Shown: positions 26,664-35,700 of the stretch, one piece after another | Layout of the letters: every line of letters begins with the position of its first letter | Position numbering within the stretch: the first letter of the stretch is position 1 | Assembly (NCBI RefSeq): GCF_017353175.1 | Contig: NZ_JAFMYW010000010.1 | Span: 232,849-296,848, forward strand | Length of the DNA: 64,000 nt | DNA from: Fibrella forsythiae | GTDB lineage: Bacteria > Bacteroidota > Bacteroidia > Cytophagales > Spirosomataceae | Reading direction: 5' to 3' | Notes under the pieces: generated by a model | What the model was told of the DNA's origin: nothing | The model's database searches: none | Seen by the model: only the letters and a program-made list of their open reading frames with translations | Made by a program: the position numbers and the translations under genes

Positions 26664-27752
26664 CTAACTTTCCCGACTTTTTTTCACGATTTCCTGCGCT
26701 TCCTCAAGGTCGTCGCCTTCGGGTGCCGGTTTATCCTGAATTCGTTTCGGATCGGGATTATACGTGAACGAAACCAGGATCGGGAAATGGTCGGAACCGC
26801 AGGCGGGCAACCGGCGGAGCGTACGGAGTCGAAAATGGTGCGATACGAAAACATGATCGAGTGGCCAACGGAGAAAGAAATAGTCAGCGTGAAAGGTGCT
26901 GTAAAGCCCCCGCCCAATACGCGGATCGAACAGGCCGCTGATCCGTTGGAACAGGCGGGTTGTATGCGACCAGGCTACATCGTTGAGGTCGCCGGCTACC
27001 ATCACGGGGCCGGTTTGCTGGCGGGCTTCCCGGCCAATCAGTACCAGTTCGGCATCTCGCTCAGTTGAACGATAATGCTCTGTCGGGCTGGGTGGTTGTG
27101 GATGAACGCCATAGAAATGAAGCGTTTTCCCCGACTTCATTTCCAGTTGTACGTAGATGGACGGAATGTCATCTTCGACAAGAAAACGCAGTTCCTGAGA
27201 CTTGAACGGCAGTTTTGAGTAAAATAACATGCCGTAGGTGTTCTCCTGCGGATACAAGATCCGGTGCGGGTAATCGGCTTCCAGGGCAGACAACTCCTGT
27301 TTCCAGTGGGCGCTGGCCTCCAGCACCATAATCAGGTCGGGCTGATGTTTCTGGGCCAGTTGGAGCACTTTCGGGCACTGCGTGTTGGTCATCAGTACAT
27401 TGGCTGTCAACAGCGTGATCGTATTCGGATCATCCTGCGCCCGTCTGTTTGTCGCTTTCGGATACCGTTGACGAACAACCTGCCTCGGGTGCAGGTAGGT
27501 GTAGGGCCAGAAAAGCCAGCTCTGATACAGTAACGCGGCCGTTAGCCCCGCCGGAGCCAGCAAATGAGGCCAACTGTACTCCTGTACAAAAACAGCCCAG
27601 CCAATCAGACCGATGGCTGCCAGCGCGGCTAGTTGGGTATGTGGAAAATCCCATATTCGTACCCACCAGTATTCGATTCGTAGCAAGTGAATAAACGAAA
27701 GGACTGTTATCAACAGTCCATACAGTAACCAGCCCCACTCAGTTGTTGTCAT
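26664..27752 (-). CDS. Membrane-anchored endonuclease/exonuclease/phosphatase (EEP) family protein
   Basis: 362 residues from ATG 27752. A GTG at 27758 would add two residues. Three TM segments occupy residues ~8-85, followed by an EEP (DNase I-like) domain: LLTANVLMTN, the metal-binding Glu in IMVLEASAHW, AGDLNDVAWS, and the C-terminal SDHFPILVSF with the catalytic Asp-His. The catalytic set is complete. Members hydrolyse phosphodiesters in nucleic acids or lipids; the substrate is unknown. It ends in a charged tail (EGDDLEEAQEIVKKSRES). Confidence 0.88.
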   Translation of the reverse strand: MTTTEWGWLLYGLLITVLSFIHLLRIEYWWVRIWDFPHTQLAALAAIGLIGWAVFVQEYSWPHLLAPAGLTAALLYQSWLFWPYTYLHPRQVVRQRYPKATNRRAQDDPNTITLLTANVLMTNTQCPKVLQLAQKHQPDLIMVLEASAHWKQELSALEADYPHRILYPQENTYGMLFYSKLPFKSQELRFLVEDDIPSIYVQLEMKSGKTLHFYGVHPQPPSPTEHYRSTERDAELVLIGREARQQTGPVMVAGDLNDVAWSHTTRLFQRISGLFDPRIGRGLYSTFHADYFFLRWPLDHVFVSHHFRLRTLRRLPACGSDHFPILVSFTYNPDPKRIQDKPAPEGDDLEEAQEIVKKSRES

Positions 27753-27950
27753 ATACACCTAAACTACAGTTATCTCCTTCAGGTTTTTTTCAATTATCAA
27801 TGAACAGGTAGCAGGAGCTTCGTCAGGGTAACGTACCCGGGCCACGTTGGTAACTGATAGCTATCCAATGATAACTGAAAAGTTGTTCGTTGAGTAAAAA
27901 CTTAGGCACTAACGCCCTAAATGCCTGTAAAGTCCGTTATTTCGCAGTAA

Positions 27951-28430
27951 ATGAAAGTAGGAATTATCATGGGTAGCATCTCCGACCGTCCGGTGATGCA
28001 GGAAGCCGCCGATGCACTGACGGAATTAGGCGTTGCCTGGGAGATGGATATCGTCTCTGCACACCGTACACCCGAAAAAATGCTTGACTACGCCAAAACG
28101 GCCCGTGATCGGGGCATACGCGTGATTATAGCTGGCGCTGGTGGGGCTGCCCATCTGCCCGGTATGGTAGCCTCGCTGACTATTCTGCCTGTGATCGGCG
28201 TGCCGGTCAAATCAAGCAACTCCATTGATGGCTGGGACTCCGTGCTGTCGATTTTACAGATGCCGGGTGGTGTACCAGTAGCCACGGTAGCACTCAATGG
28301 TGCAAAAAACGCGGGTATTCTGGCCGCCCAGATCGTGGCTACTGCCGACGAAGCCATTGCCCGGCGTTTGGCCGCCTATAAAGACGAGTTGAAAGAGAAA
28401 GTTGCCCAGATGAGCGAGCAACTGAAGTGA
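27951..28430 (+). CDS. purE: N5-carboxyaminoimidazole ribonucleotide mutase
   Basis: 159 residues, class I PurE. It moves the carboxyl of N5-CAIR to C4 in purine synthesis. Signatures: GIIMGSISDRPVM (SxSD phosphate site), SAHRTPEKM (catalytic His), AGAGGAAHLPGMVAS and the GVPVKSSNSIDGWDS loop. The gene is followed after 4 nt by a LysM gene, probably cotranscribed. No purK is adjacent within the window. Confidence 0.96.
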   Translation: MKVGIIMGSISDRPVMQEAADALTELGVAWEMDIVSAHRTPEKMLDYAKTARDRGIRVIIAGAGGAAHLPGMVASLTILPVIGVPVKSSNSIDGWDSVLSILQMPGGVPVATVALNGAKNAGILAAQIVATADEAIARRLAAYKDELKEKVAQMSEQLK

Positions 28431-28434
28431 CCTG

Positions 28435-29172
28435 ATGATCCATACTGTTATGCCTGAAACTCCTGACAACGAACGCCAAAAGGGTAGTACCTCGCTACCT
28501 ATGATTACCTTGCTGGTGCTGGTGGGGCTGATTGCGGCCCTACTCTACATCGGCTATGAGAGCCTGGCCGACGACACCGGTAATGCCCGCGAACTAACCA
28601 GCGTTCCTCTGGACACGACTGACCAGGCGATGGCCGGGCAAAACGATAATCCCGAAGACCTGTTGCCCGATACCAGCAGCCTTCCGGCGCCGGTTGATCT
28701 GTCGCAGGCACCTGCTCCGGCCGATGAGGATGTTGCCGATGAGCCGACTCCCAAAGCAGGAAATGAGGGCAAAGATGCGGGAACTGAAACAGACAGGCCG
28801 GTGAATGAAGAGGAAAAATCGGAGGCCAAACCCGAGAAGAAGCCGACAGACACAAAAGCGAAGGGTGGTAACTCAACCTACACGGTAGGCAATGGGGAAA
28901 CCTTTTATGGAGTAGCCAACCGACTGAACATGAAGGTCAGTACGCTAAAAGCACTGAATCCTGATGTCGATGAAAACAGCGTTAAATCGGGGGTTACGAA
29001 ATTACGCGTGAAAGTAAAAGCCATTCATACGGTTGGTGCCGGTGATGTGCTGCGGGTTGTTGCCGAGAAATATGGCGTCAGCAAGGAGGCCATCATGAAG
29101 GCCAATCATAAAACGAAAGACCTGGCTGTTCGGGGCGAGAAGCTGATTATCCCGCTTTCGTCGAAAGAGTGA
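28435..29172 (+). CDS. LysM-domain membrane-anchored protein
   Basis: 245 residues. A single TM segment (ITLLVLVGLIAALLYIGY, ~residues 24-41) is followed by a long acidic Pro/Glu/Lys linker (~50-145) and two C-terminal LysM modules: YTVGNGETFYGVANRLNM and HTVGAGDVLRVVAEKYGV. The protein is anchored in the inner membrane with peptidoglycan-binding modules in the periplasm. It starts 4 nt after the purE stop; an in-frame ATG at 28450 is an alternative start. Confidence 0.85.
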   Translation: MIHTVMPETPDNERQKGSTSLPMITLLVLVGLIAALLYIGYESLADDTGNARELTSVPLDTTDQAMAGQNDNPEDLLPDTSSLPAPVDLSQAPAPADEDVADEPTPKAGNEGKDAGTETDRPVNEEEKSEAKPEKKPTDTKAKGGNSTYTVGNGETFYGVANRLNMKVSTLKALNPDVDENSVKSGVTKLRVKVKAIHTVGAGDVLRVVAEKYGVSKEAIMKANHKTKDLAVRGEKLIIPLSSKE

Positions 29173-29180
29173 CGCGGTGG

Positions 29181-29257
29181 CAGGTACGTTGCCTGCTGTC
29201 AGAATATATGAATGACGCAGTCGATAGGCTTTTTCGGAAGGCTACGGGCTGCGTCAT
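29181..29257 (+). terminator. Motif-containing hairpin and second hairpin after LysM gene
   Basis: GCAGG and CCTGC flank the core of a 9-mer copy at 29181, giving a small 5-bp hairpin directly after the stop. A second arm pair, ATGACGCAG (29212-29220) and CTGCGTCAT (29249-29257), follows. Either may end the purE-LysM transcript. Confidence 0.4.
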
Positions 29258-29279
29258 GTTGCGTTTTACCCAGGCCGCA

Positions 29280-29299
29280 TTGACAATATAAGCTGTCAA
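29280..29299. promoter_or_regulatory. Dyad TTGACA-N8-TGTCAA upstream of htpG
   Basis: 6-bp inverted arms 88 nt before the htpG start. It could be an operator or overlap a promoter -33 element. It does not match the CIRCE sequence. Confidence 0.3.
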
Positions 29300-29387
29300 T
29301 CTGACAGGACTAGCCGGACTGGAACGCCTTTTGGTCGGTACAGATCAATACTCAGTTTACCCTTTACTCAGTTAACGCACGTTGAGC

Positions 29388-31250
29388 ATGGAGACCATAC
29401 AAAACGAGAAAGACGCATCCACGCGGGGCGAATCCACGCGGGGCCAAATTTCGATTCACACGGAAAATATTTTTCCGATCATTAAAAAATTCCTCTATTC
29501 GGATCATGAGATCTTCCTTCGGGAACTGGTCAGTAATGCCGTTGATGCCAGTCAGAAACTGCAAAAACTGGCCGCTTATGGTGAATTTGGCCAGGAAATA
29601 GGCGAATTGAAAATTACCGTCTCGGTTGATCCTGAAGCCAAAACGATCACCATCAGTGACCGGGGCATTGGTATGACCGCCGATGAGGTGAAGAAGTATA
29701 TCAACCAGATTGCCTTCTCGGGAGCCACCGAATTCATCGAGAAATACAAAGACAAAAACACCGGCGAAGAAACCAATATCATCGGCCATTTTGGCTTAGG
29801 TTTCTACTCGGCGTTTATGGTGGCCGAGAATGTCGAGATCATTACCAAATCTTATAAAGAGGGTGCGCAGGCTGTGCGCTGGGTGTGCGACGGATCAACC
29901 GAATACGAACTGACTGAAGTCGACAAAGCGGACCGGGGTTCCGATATCATTCTGCACATTGCACCCGATTCTGAAGAGTTTCTTGATAAATTCCGCTTGC
30001 AGGGAATCCTGGAGAAGTATGGTCGGTTCCTGCCAATTCCCGTTGAATTCGATGGCAAGGTAATCAATGATGCTACTCCCATCTGGACCAAGTCGCCCAA
30101 TGACCTGACCGACGACGATTACAAGACCTTCTATCGCGAGTTGTACCCCATGTCGGCCGAGCCGCTGTTCTGGATTCACCTCAACGTCGATTATCCGTTT
30201 AATCTGACGGGCGTGCTGTACTTCCCCAAACTGGACAACGACAAGTTCCAGATGAAGCGGGAGAAAATTCAACTCTACAGCCGGCAGGTGTTCATTACCG
30301 ACGAAGTGAAAGACGTTGTGCCCGACTTCCTGATGATGCTCCACGGCGTGATCGACTCGCCGGATATTCCGCTGAACGTGTCGCGGAGCTTCCTGCAGGC
30401 CGATAGTAACGTGAAGAAGATCAACGGGTACATTACCCGGAAGGTTGCCGACAAACTGAACGAACTGTTCCAGGCCGACCGGGCTGGTTTCGAAGCTAAA
30501 TTCGATGACATCGGCCTGTTTGTGAAGTACGGTATCCTGAGCGACGACAAGTTCTACGAAAAGGCCAAAGACTTCGCGCTGGTAAAGAACACCGAAGGCA
30601 AGTACTTCACCCTGAACGAGTATCGCGAGCATGTGCAGGCCAACCAAACCGACAAGAGCGAGCAGGTAGTGGTGCTTTACACAACCGACCGAAACCAGCA
30701 GGATGCCTATATTGAATCGGCCAAACGGCGCGGGTACGATGTGTTGTTGCTCGATACGATCATCGACGCGCACTTCATCAACACCCTGGAGTCGAAACTG
30801 GAGAAGACCACGTTCAAGCGTGTTGATGCCGATACGCTCGACAAGCTGATCGACACGGGCGTCGCCAATGAAAGTGTGCTGTCAGACGACGAGAAGACGA
30901 AGTTGAAAGAAGCGTTCGAGCAAACGTTGAACGACAAGTCGCTGATGGTCAGTGTAGAATCGCTGCCAACGGATGAACTGCCCGTATCGATCACCATGCC
31001 GGAGTTTATACGACGGATGAAAGATATGTCGGCGCTGTCGGGCGAAGCCAGCATGTTTGGCAATATGCCGGGTGGCTACAACGTCGTGATCAACGCCAAC
31101 CATGCCCTGTCGCAGAAAGTGCTTGGCCTGGAAGGGGAAGCGCAGCAGACCCTGGCGAAGCAATTGTATGACCTGGCCCTGCTGGCGCAAAACCGCCTGA
31201 CCGGCCCGAGCCTCACGGCCTTTGTGAAGCGCACCGTGGCAGGGTTGTAG
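29388..31250 (+). CDS. htpG: Hsp90 family chaperone HtpG
   Basis: 620 residues from ATG 29388; an in-frame TTG six bases earlier is less likely. ATP-dependent cytosolic chaperone. GHKL ATPase signatures: FLRELVSNAVDASQKL (Glu/Asn/Asp), ISDRGIGMTADEV, and GHFGLGFYSAFMVA (lid). Middle domain and C-terminal dimerisation region are of normal length. No J-domain gene is adjacent. It contains no copy of the repeated 9-mer, unlike most neighbours of this size. Confidence 0.97.
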   Translation: METIQNEKDASTRGESTRGQISIHTENIFPIIKKFLYSDHEIFLRELVSNAVDASQKLQKLAAYGEFGQEIGELKITVSVDPEAKTITISDRGIGMTADEVKKYINQIAFSGATEFIEKYKDKNTGEETNIIGHFGLGFYSAFMVAENVEIITKSYKEGAQAVRWVCDGSTEYELTEVDKADRGSDIILHIAPDSEEFLDKFRLQGILEKYGRFLPIPVEFDGKVINDATPIWTKSPNDLTDDDYKTFYRELYPMSAEPLFWIHLNVDYPFNLTGVLYFPKLDNDKFQMKREKIQLYSRQVFITDEVKDVVPDFLMMLHGVIDSPDIPLNVSRSFLQADSNVKKINGYITRKVADKLNELFQADRAGFEAKFDDIGLFVKYGILSDDKFYEKAKDFALVKNTEGKYFTLNEYREHVQANQTDKSEQVVVLYTTDRNQQDAYIESAKRRGYDVLLLDTIIDAHFINTLESKLEKTTFKRVDADTLDKLIDTGVANESVLSDDEKTKLKEAFEQTLNDKSLMVSVESLPTDELPVSITMPEFIRRMKDMSALSGEASMFGNMPGGYNVVINANHALSQKVLGLEGEAQQTLAKQLYDLALLAQNRLTGPSLTAFVKRTVAGL

Positions 31251-31259
31251 GAAAGTAGG

Positions 31260-31417
31260 GGAGGAAAGGAGGAAGGGGAGAACGGCGGAACGGGAAAAAG
31301 TAGGGAAGGCAGAATGGAAGAAAGAGAATGTGCCGCATTAATACGCTGGCGGTCGTTTCCTTTTGTCCTCCTTTCTTTTCTTCCCGTTCCTCCATTCTCC
31401 CCTTCTTCCTTTCCTCC
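31260..31417. repeat. Purine/pyrimidine inverted repeat between htpG and the cyclase gene
   Basis: The purine-only-rich arm 31260-31295 pairs with the pyrimidine arm 31382-31417 with three mismatches in 36. The whole 31251-31328 tract is GGAAG-like, and 31357-31470 is its CTTCC-like counterpart. It fills most of the 251-bp gap. Confidence 0.85.
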
Positions 31418-31501
31418 CTTTTCTACCTTTCCTCCTTTTCTGCATTCTCCCTTTCTTCCTTTTCTCTTTATCTTTATCAACGAAACGAATACGCCCGCTG
31501 C

Positions 31502-32545
31502 ATGAAAGCAAAAATCCTTGTCGTTGATGATGAACCCGATCTCGAACTGTTGATCAAGCAGAAGTTTCGGAAGCAGATCCGCGAGCAGAAATACGAGTTT
31601 TCGTTCGCCCATAACGGTGTTGAGGCGTTAGCTCTGCTGCAACGTGAACCCGACATTGACGTAGTACTGGCCGATATTAATATGCCCGAAATGGACGGGT
31701 TGACCTTATTGGTTAAAATGGCCGAATTCAATCCGATCTTGAAAGCGGTGATGGTATCGGCCTATGGCGATATGGAGAATATCCGGATGGCCATGAACCG
31801 GGGTGCCTATGATTTTGTCTGCAAACCCGTCAATTTCGAAGATCTTGAGTTAACCATGCTGAAGACCATTCAGCATGTGCATGACCTGCGCCAGACGGTG
31901 CAGGCCGTGAAAGAGAACAATATTCTCCGCATGTACGTAGACGAGAGCGTGCTGAAGTTCATGACCAAATCGGGTTTTGAACAGTCGCTGACTGCCTCCG
32001 AAACGACCACGGCCACTATACTCTTTGTCGATATCTGTAGTTTCACGGCTATTGCCGAACGTGAATCGGCAGCCACGGTTGTCAGCCTGATCAACAAATA
32101 TTTCGATGTGATGGTGAAGGAGATTCTGGGGCAGGGTGGGTACGTCGATAAGTTCATGGGCGACGCCGTGATGGCCGTTTTTCAGGGCGAATACCACCTC
32201 GACCGTGCTATAGAAACCAGTTTGGCCATCCGCGCCCAGATCCAGAACATTCAGGAAGAACTGTCGGGCAAACCCTACCAGCCCGAAGTATCCATCGGCA
32301 TTAATAGTGGCGAAGTAGTATCGGGTAATATCGGATCGGTAGCCCTACGCCGTCTTGATTATACCGTTATCGGCGACGTGGTCAATACCGCTTCACGCCT
32401 GCAATCAACCGCCCAGGCTGGTCAGATTCTGATCTCGGAGGTATGTTACGAAAAAGTGAAAGAGTCGTTCCAGTGCGAAAGCGTAGGCGAACACAAACTC
32501 AAGAACAAGCAGGCCCCCGCCCGGTTGTGGAATGTGATGGCCTGA
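31502..32545 (+). CDS. Response regulator with class III adenylate/guanylate cyclase output domain
   Basis: 347 residues from ATG 31502. An in-frame ORF extension from 31328 only translates the pyrimidine tract. Receiver domain 1-~120: DDEPD (10-13), phosphoacceptor D58 in [13 protein letters not shown], Lys in [11 protein letters not shown] helical linker (~121-165) leads to a cyclase domain with metal-binding D177 (FVDICSFT) and D221 (KFMGDAVM), substrate-specifying K217 and T288, and transition-state N295 and R299 (VVNTASRL). All catalytic residues fit an active adenylate cyclase. No partner histidine kinase is adjacent, so the input is unknown. Confidence 0.92.
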   Translation: MKAKILVVDDEPDLELLIKQKFRKQIREQKYEFSFAHNGVEALALLQREPDIDVVLADINMPEMDGLTLLVKMAEFNPILKAVMVSAYGDMENIRMAMNRGAYDFVCKPVNFEDLELTMLKTIQHVHDLRQTVQAVKENNILRMYVDESVLKFMTKSGFEQSLTASETTTATILFVDICSFTAIAERESAATVVSLINKYFDVMVKEILGQGGYVDKFMGDAVMAVFQGEYHLDRAIETSLAIRAQIQNIQEELSGKPYQPEVSIGINSGEVVSGNIGSVALRRLDYTVIGDVVNTASRLQSTAQAGQILISEVCYEKVKESFQCESVGEHKLKNKQAPARLWNVMA

Positions 32546-32564
32546 CGAGCTGATCTGGCAGAAC

Positions 32565-32622
32565 AGCAATAAATCCACCTTGTTTAAGTGTCGGTACACT
32601 TAAACAAGGTGGATTTATTGCT
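32565..32622 (+). terminator. Perfect 27-bp hairpin after the cyclase gene
   Basis: Arms 32565-32591 and 32596-32622 are perfectly complementary over 27 bp with a 4-nt loop (CGGT). It starts 20 nt after the stop. No U-run follows, so it may work as an mRNA 3' stabiliser as much as a terminator. Confidence 0.8.
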
Positions 32623-32702
32623 ATCTACTTAGTTGTTTATTTAGGTTCGTATCACTAGTTTGTAACCCTAAATTACTGCTCTATCAACCCTGCCGGCTAC
32701 TA

Positions 32703-35700
32703 ATGCGGTTTTCTACTCCGTTAAGGCTCCTCATGAGCCTTTATTTGTTTGCTTCTCTGTCTGCGCTGGCGCAGACAACTCCCGACTCCAGCACATTTAT
32801 TGACCCCCGCGACACACTTCGACGGCAACTCGACGAAGAACGCCGTCGACTGATTGACCCACAAACCGGTACTGTACCCTATGAGCGGTTGGATCAGGCG
32901 CGTCAGCAGGTTCTCCATCCAAAGTCGCAACCAGGCTCGACAACCAATCAGACTGGCATACCTGGCATTACATGGCAGGAGCGGGGACCAGGTGATTTTG
33001 CCAGTGTACGCACTATGCTGGTTGACCCGAATGATCCTACTCATAAAAAAGTGTGGGTAGGCTTGGCAGCGGGTGGTCTATGGTACACCAATGATATCAC
33101 CAACACGACACCCACATGGACCTCGGCTTCCGATAATCTAGCCGGCCTTATGTTTGGTACATTAGCCGCTGACCCCTCGAATCCGCAAATTATGTATGCA
33201 GGCACCGGGGAAATGAATTACAGCTACAGCACCGGCATTTGGAAGTCGACAGATGGTGGCGTAACCTGGAATATACTTAGCAGCACTGTGCCAGGCGGTA
33301 ACCACCCTTCGTTGGGTCGAGCGTTTGATTACGTAAACGGCCTTGTTGTGAATGCGAATGGCCAAGTACTTGTTGGTTCTCGTTATGGGCTGTTGAAATC
33401 AACTGATGGTGGCGCGAGCTGGCAATTTATACTGGCACCCAATCAGGGAATTGGTTTTGGTACGGCCACCGGGAGTTATTACAATGACATGGTGTCTGAT
33501 CTCGAAATTGCTGCTGATGGATTAGTGTATGTCAGTCTCGCGTCTAGCCGTGTGTTTAAATCGACTAGTGCAGCGGCTACATCGTGGGCTGATATTACAC
33601 CATCCGGCGTGACGGGCGATCGCACTGAAATTGCCGTGGCCCAATCGACTAGTGGATCCGGGCAAATCCTCTACGCCGTGTCGAGGCTTTATAACAACGT
33701 TGTGTATGGTCAGGATGTTAAATGGTTCAAAAAAAGCACCGATGCAGGCGCAACCTGGACCGATGTACCGATTCCAACCATTAGCACTGATAGCCATTTT
33801 ACGTTTGGCTATGGTTATCAGTATATGCAGTTGACCGTTAGTCCAACCGATCCCAATATTCTGTTTGCAGGAGGATATGGCCTGTTTCGAAGCATAAACG
33901 GTGGTACTACCTGGACAGAGTTATCCGGATCGCCGGGTCGACTATATAACCAGCGGGCAATACAATTTATTCCTGGTGCTCTTGGTGTACTTGATGCATC
34001 GTTGCAAGGCATTTATTGGTTGGCAGACGGGGCCAATGCCGTTACGGTGTCGCCAAGAGCTGCATTACAAACGTCCGGAATCAGGGCTGGCGCTGCTTAT
34101 ACACTATCGATGAAGAGTAGTCCGGGCAGCAATTATTTTCTGGCAAGTATACAACCCAAAGGCATTGTACAAATGAATGCGGCAGGTATCGAGACGAGAA
34201 GCAATACCCTATGGGATACCCGAAGCACAAACTCATCGTTCATAGATGGCAACGAGCCCAGTCTGCAGGTCTTTGCCAACTACAATGACGTGTACTCTTA
34301 TAACGGCACGTCATATACTCGGCTCCTGACAACTTATAATTCCCAGTTTGCTGCTGACTACGATAGTCAGAGCAATACGCTTTATGTATACAACTATGAG
34401 AATAACCAGCATGTCATACGACGTATTACAGGCATTGGCACCTCACCGGTAAGCACTTCATTTGTGCTGACAGGCTCTACCGACCAGGCGTTGTATATGA
34501 AGCTCAATAGCGACCGTACGACTCTGATTGTGGGTAGTTTTGGCGGCAAAGTTTACAAAATAACCAACCTCGCCCAGACCAGTCCGACCGTTGTCCGGAT
34601 TGATAATGGTGCCCTGCCAGTAGCGGCAGTTTCATGTATTGACCTAGGGGCCACTGATAACGAACTTCTCGTGACGTTCTCGAACTATGGGGCACAGTCG
34701 GTTTGGTACACTAATGATGGTGGGAATCTTTGGCAAGGTAAGGACCAGTTGAATTACGGCCTGCCCGATATGTCTGTCTGGACAGCGTTATTCAATCCGC
34801 AGAACAGGCAACAAGTATTACTTGGCACTGATCTGGGCGTTTGGACGACGACCAACATAACGAATACCAACCCGGATTGGACGGTTGCGGGCGGGTTGCC
34901 TTTGTTGCGTGTCAATCAGCTTCGTTACCGCGCTTCCGATGGAAAGGTCGCTGCGGCTACCGTGGGACGCGGCATCTGGACAACCGACGCCTTTGCCATT
35001 CCGTATACCCTGCCAACTGTGACGTTGACTAGTGTAGATAACCGGACGCTGTGTGCAGGTAGTACAATGGCCGTTTCGTTTACTACATCAGGTACGTTCG
35101 ATCCCTCGAACCAGTTTGAAGTCTGGATCTCCGATGCCTTAGGCAGTTTTTCCAACCAACGCCGTATTGGGGCTGGAGCCAGCAGTCCTGTATCGGTCAC
35201 CCTACCAAGTAACAGTAATATACTACCTTATGGCACCAACTACCTGGTCAAGGTAGTAGCCTCTTCCCCTGAAATTGAAAGTGCGGCGAGCGAGCCATTG
35301 GCAATCGGTAATTTAAACTATGCCTACGTACTCGATCGTAGAAATAGCTCCGGTTCCGGGCAAATTTGTAGCGGTGGTCAAGCTACGTTGTCTATCCGTG
35401 CTCAAAATTACAGTGGGGTTTCAGTCGCTGTTGATCAGTACCGATGGACTAAAGATGGCGCAGTTATTAGTGGAGCTACAAATGTTTCATACACAGCTTC
35501 GTTGGCAGGCGTATATTCTGCCTCTGTAGTGCAGGCAGGCTGCGTACTAGTAGCGTCAACCTATTCATTGGGTTTCAGCAGTTCGCCTGGCGTATCATTG
35601 TCGTCAACTAACTATGATGTCAGCCAGTGTGCTGGCCAAACGGTTAAGGCATCTGCCCTTTATGTAGGCGATAATCCGTCATATCAATGGGTCAAAGATG

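Noticed and set aside
27774..27878. CAGTTATC / GATAACTG pair in the purE upstream region
   Set aside because: The arms are only 8 bp and ~90 bp apart, compatible with chance.
29173..29387. CIRCE/HrcA operator before htpG
   Set aside because: The TTGACA-N8-TGTCAA dyad does not match the CIRCE sequence.
29895..30773. 292-residue reverse ORF inside htpG
   Set aside because: It lies antisense to the conserved htpG reading frame; composition is typical of a shadow frame.
31328..31501. N-terminal extension of the cyclase regulator rich in Ser/Phe/Leu
   Set aside because: It only translates the pyrimidine tract; the receiver domain starts canonically at 31502.
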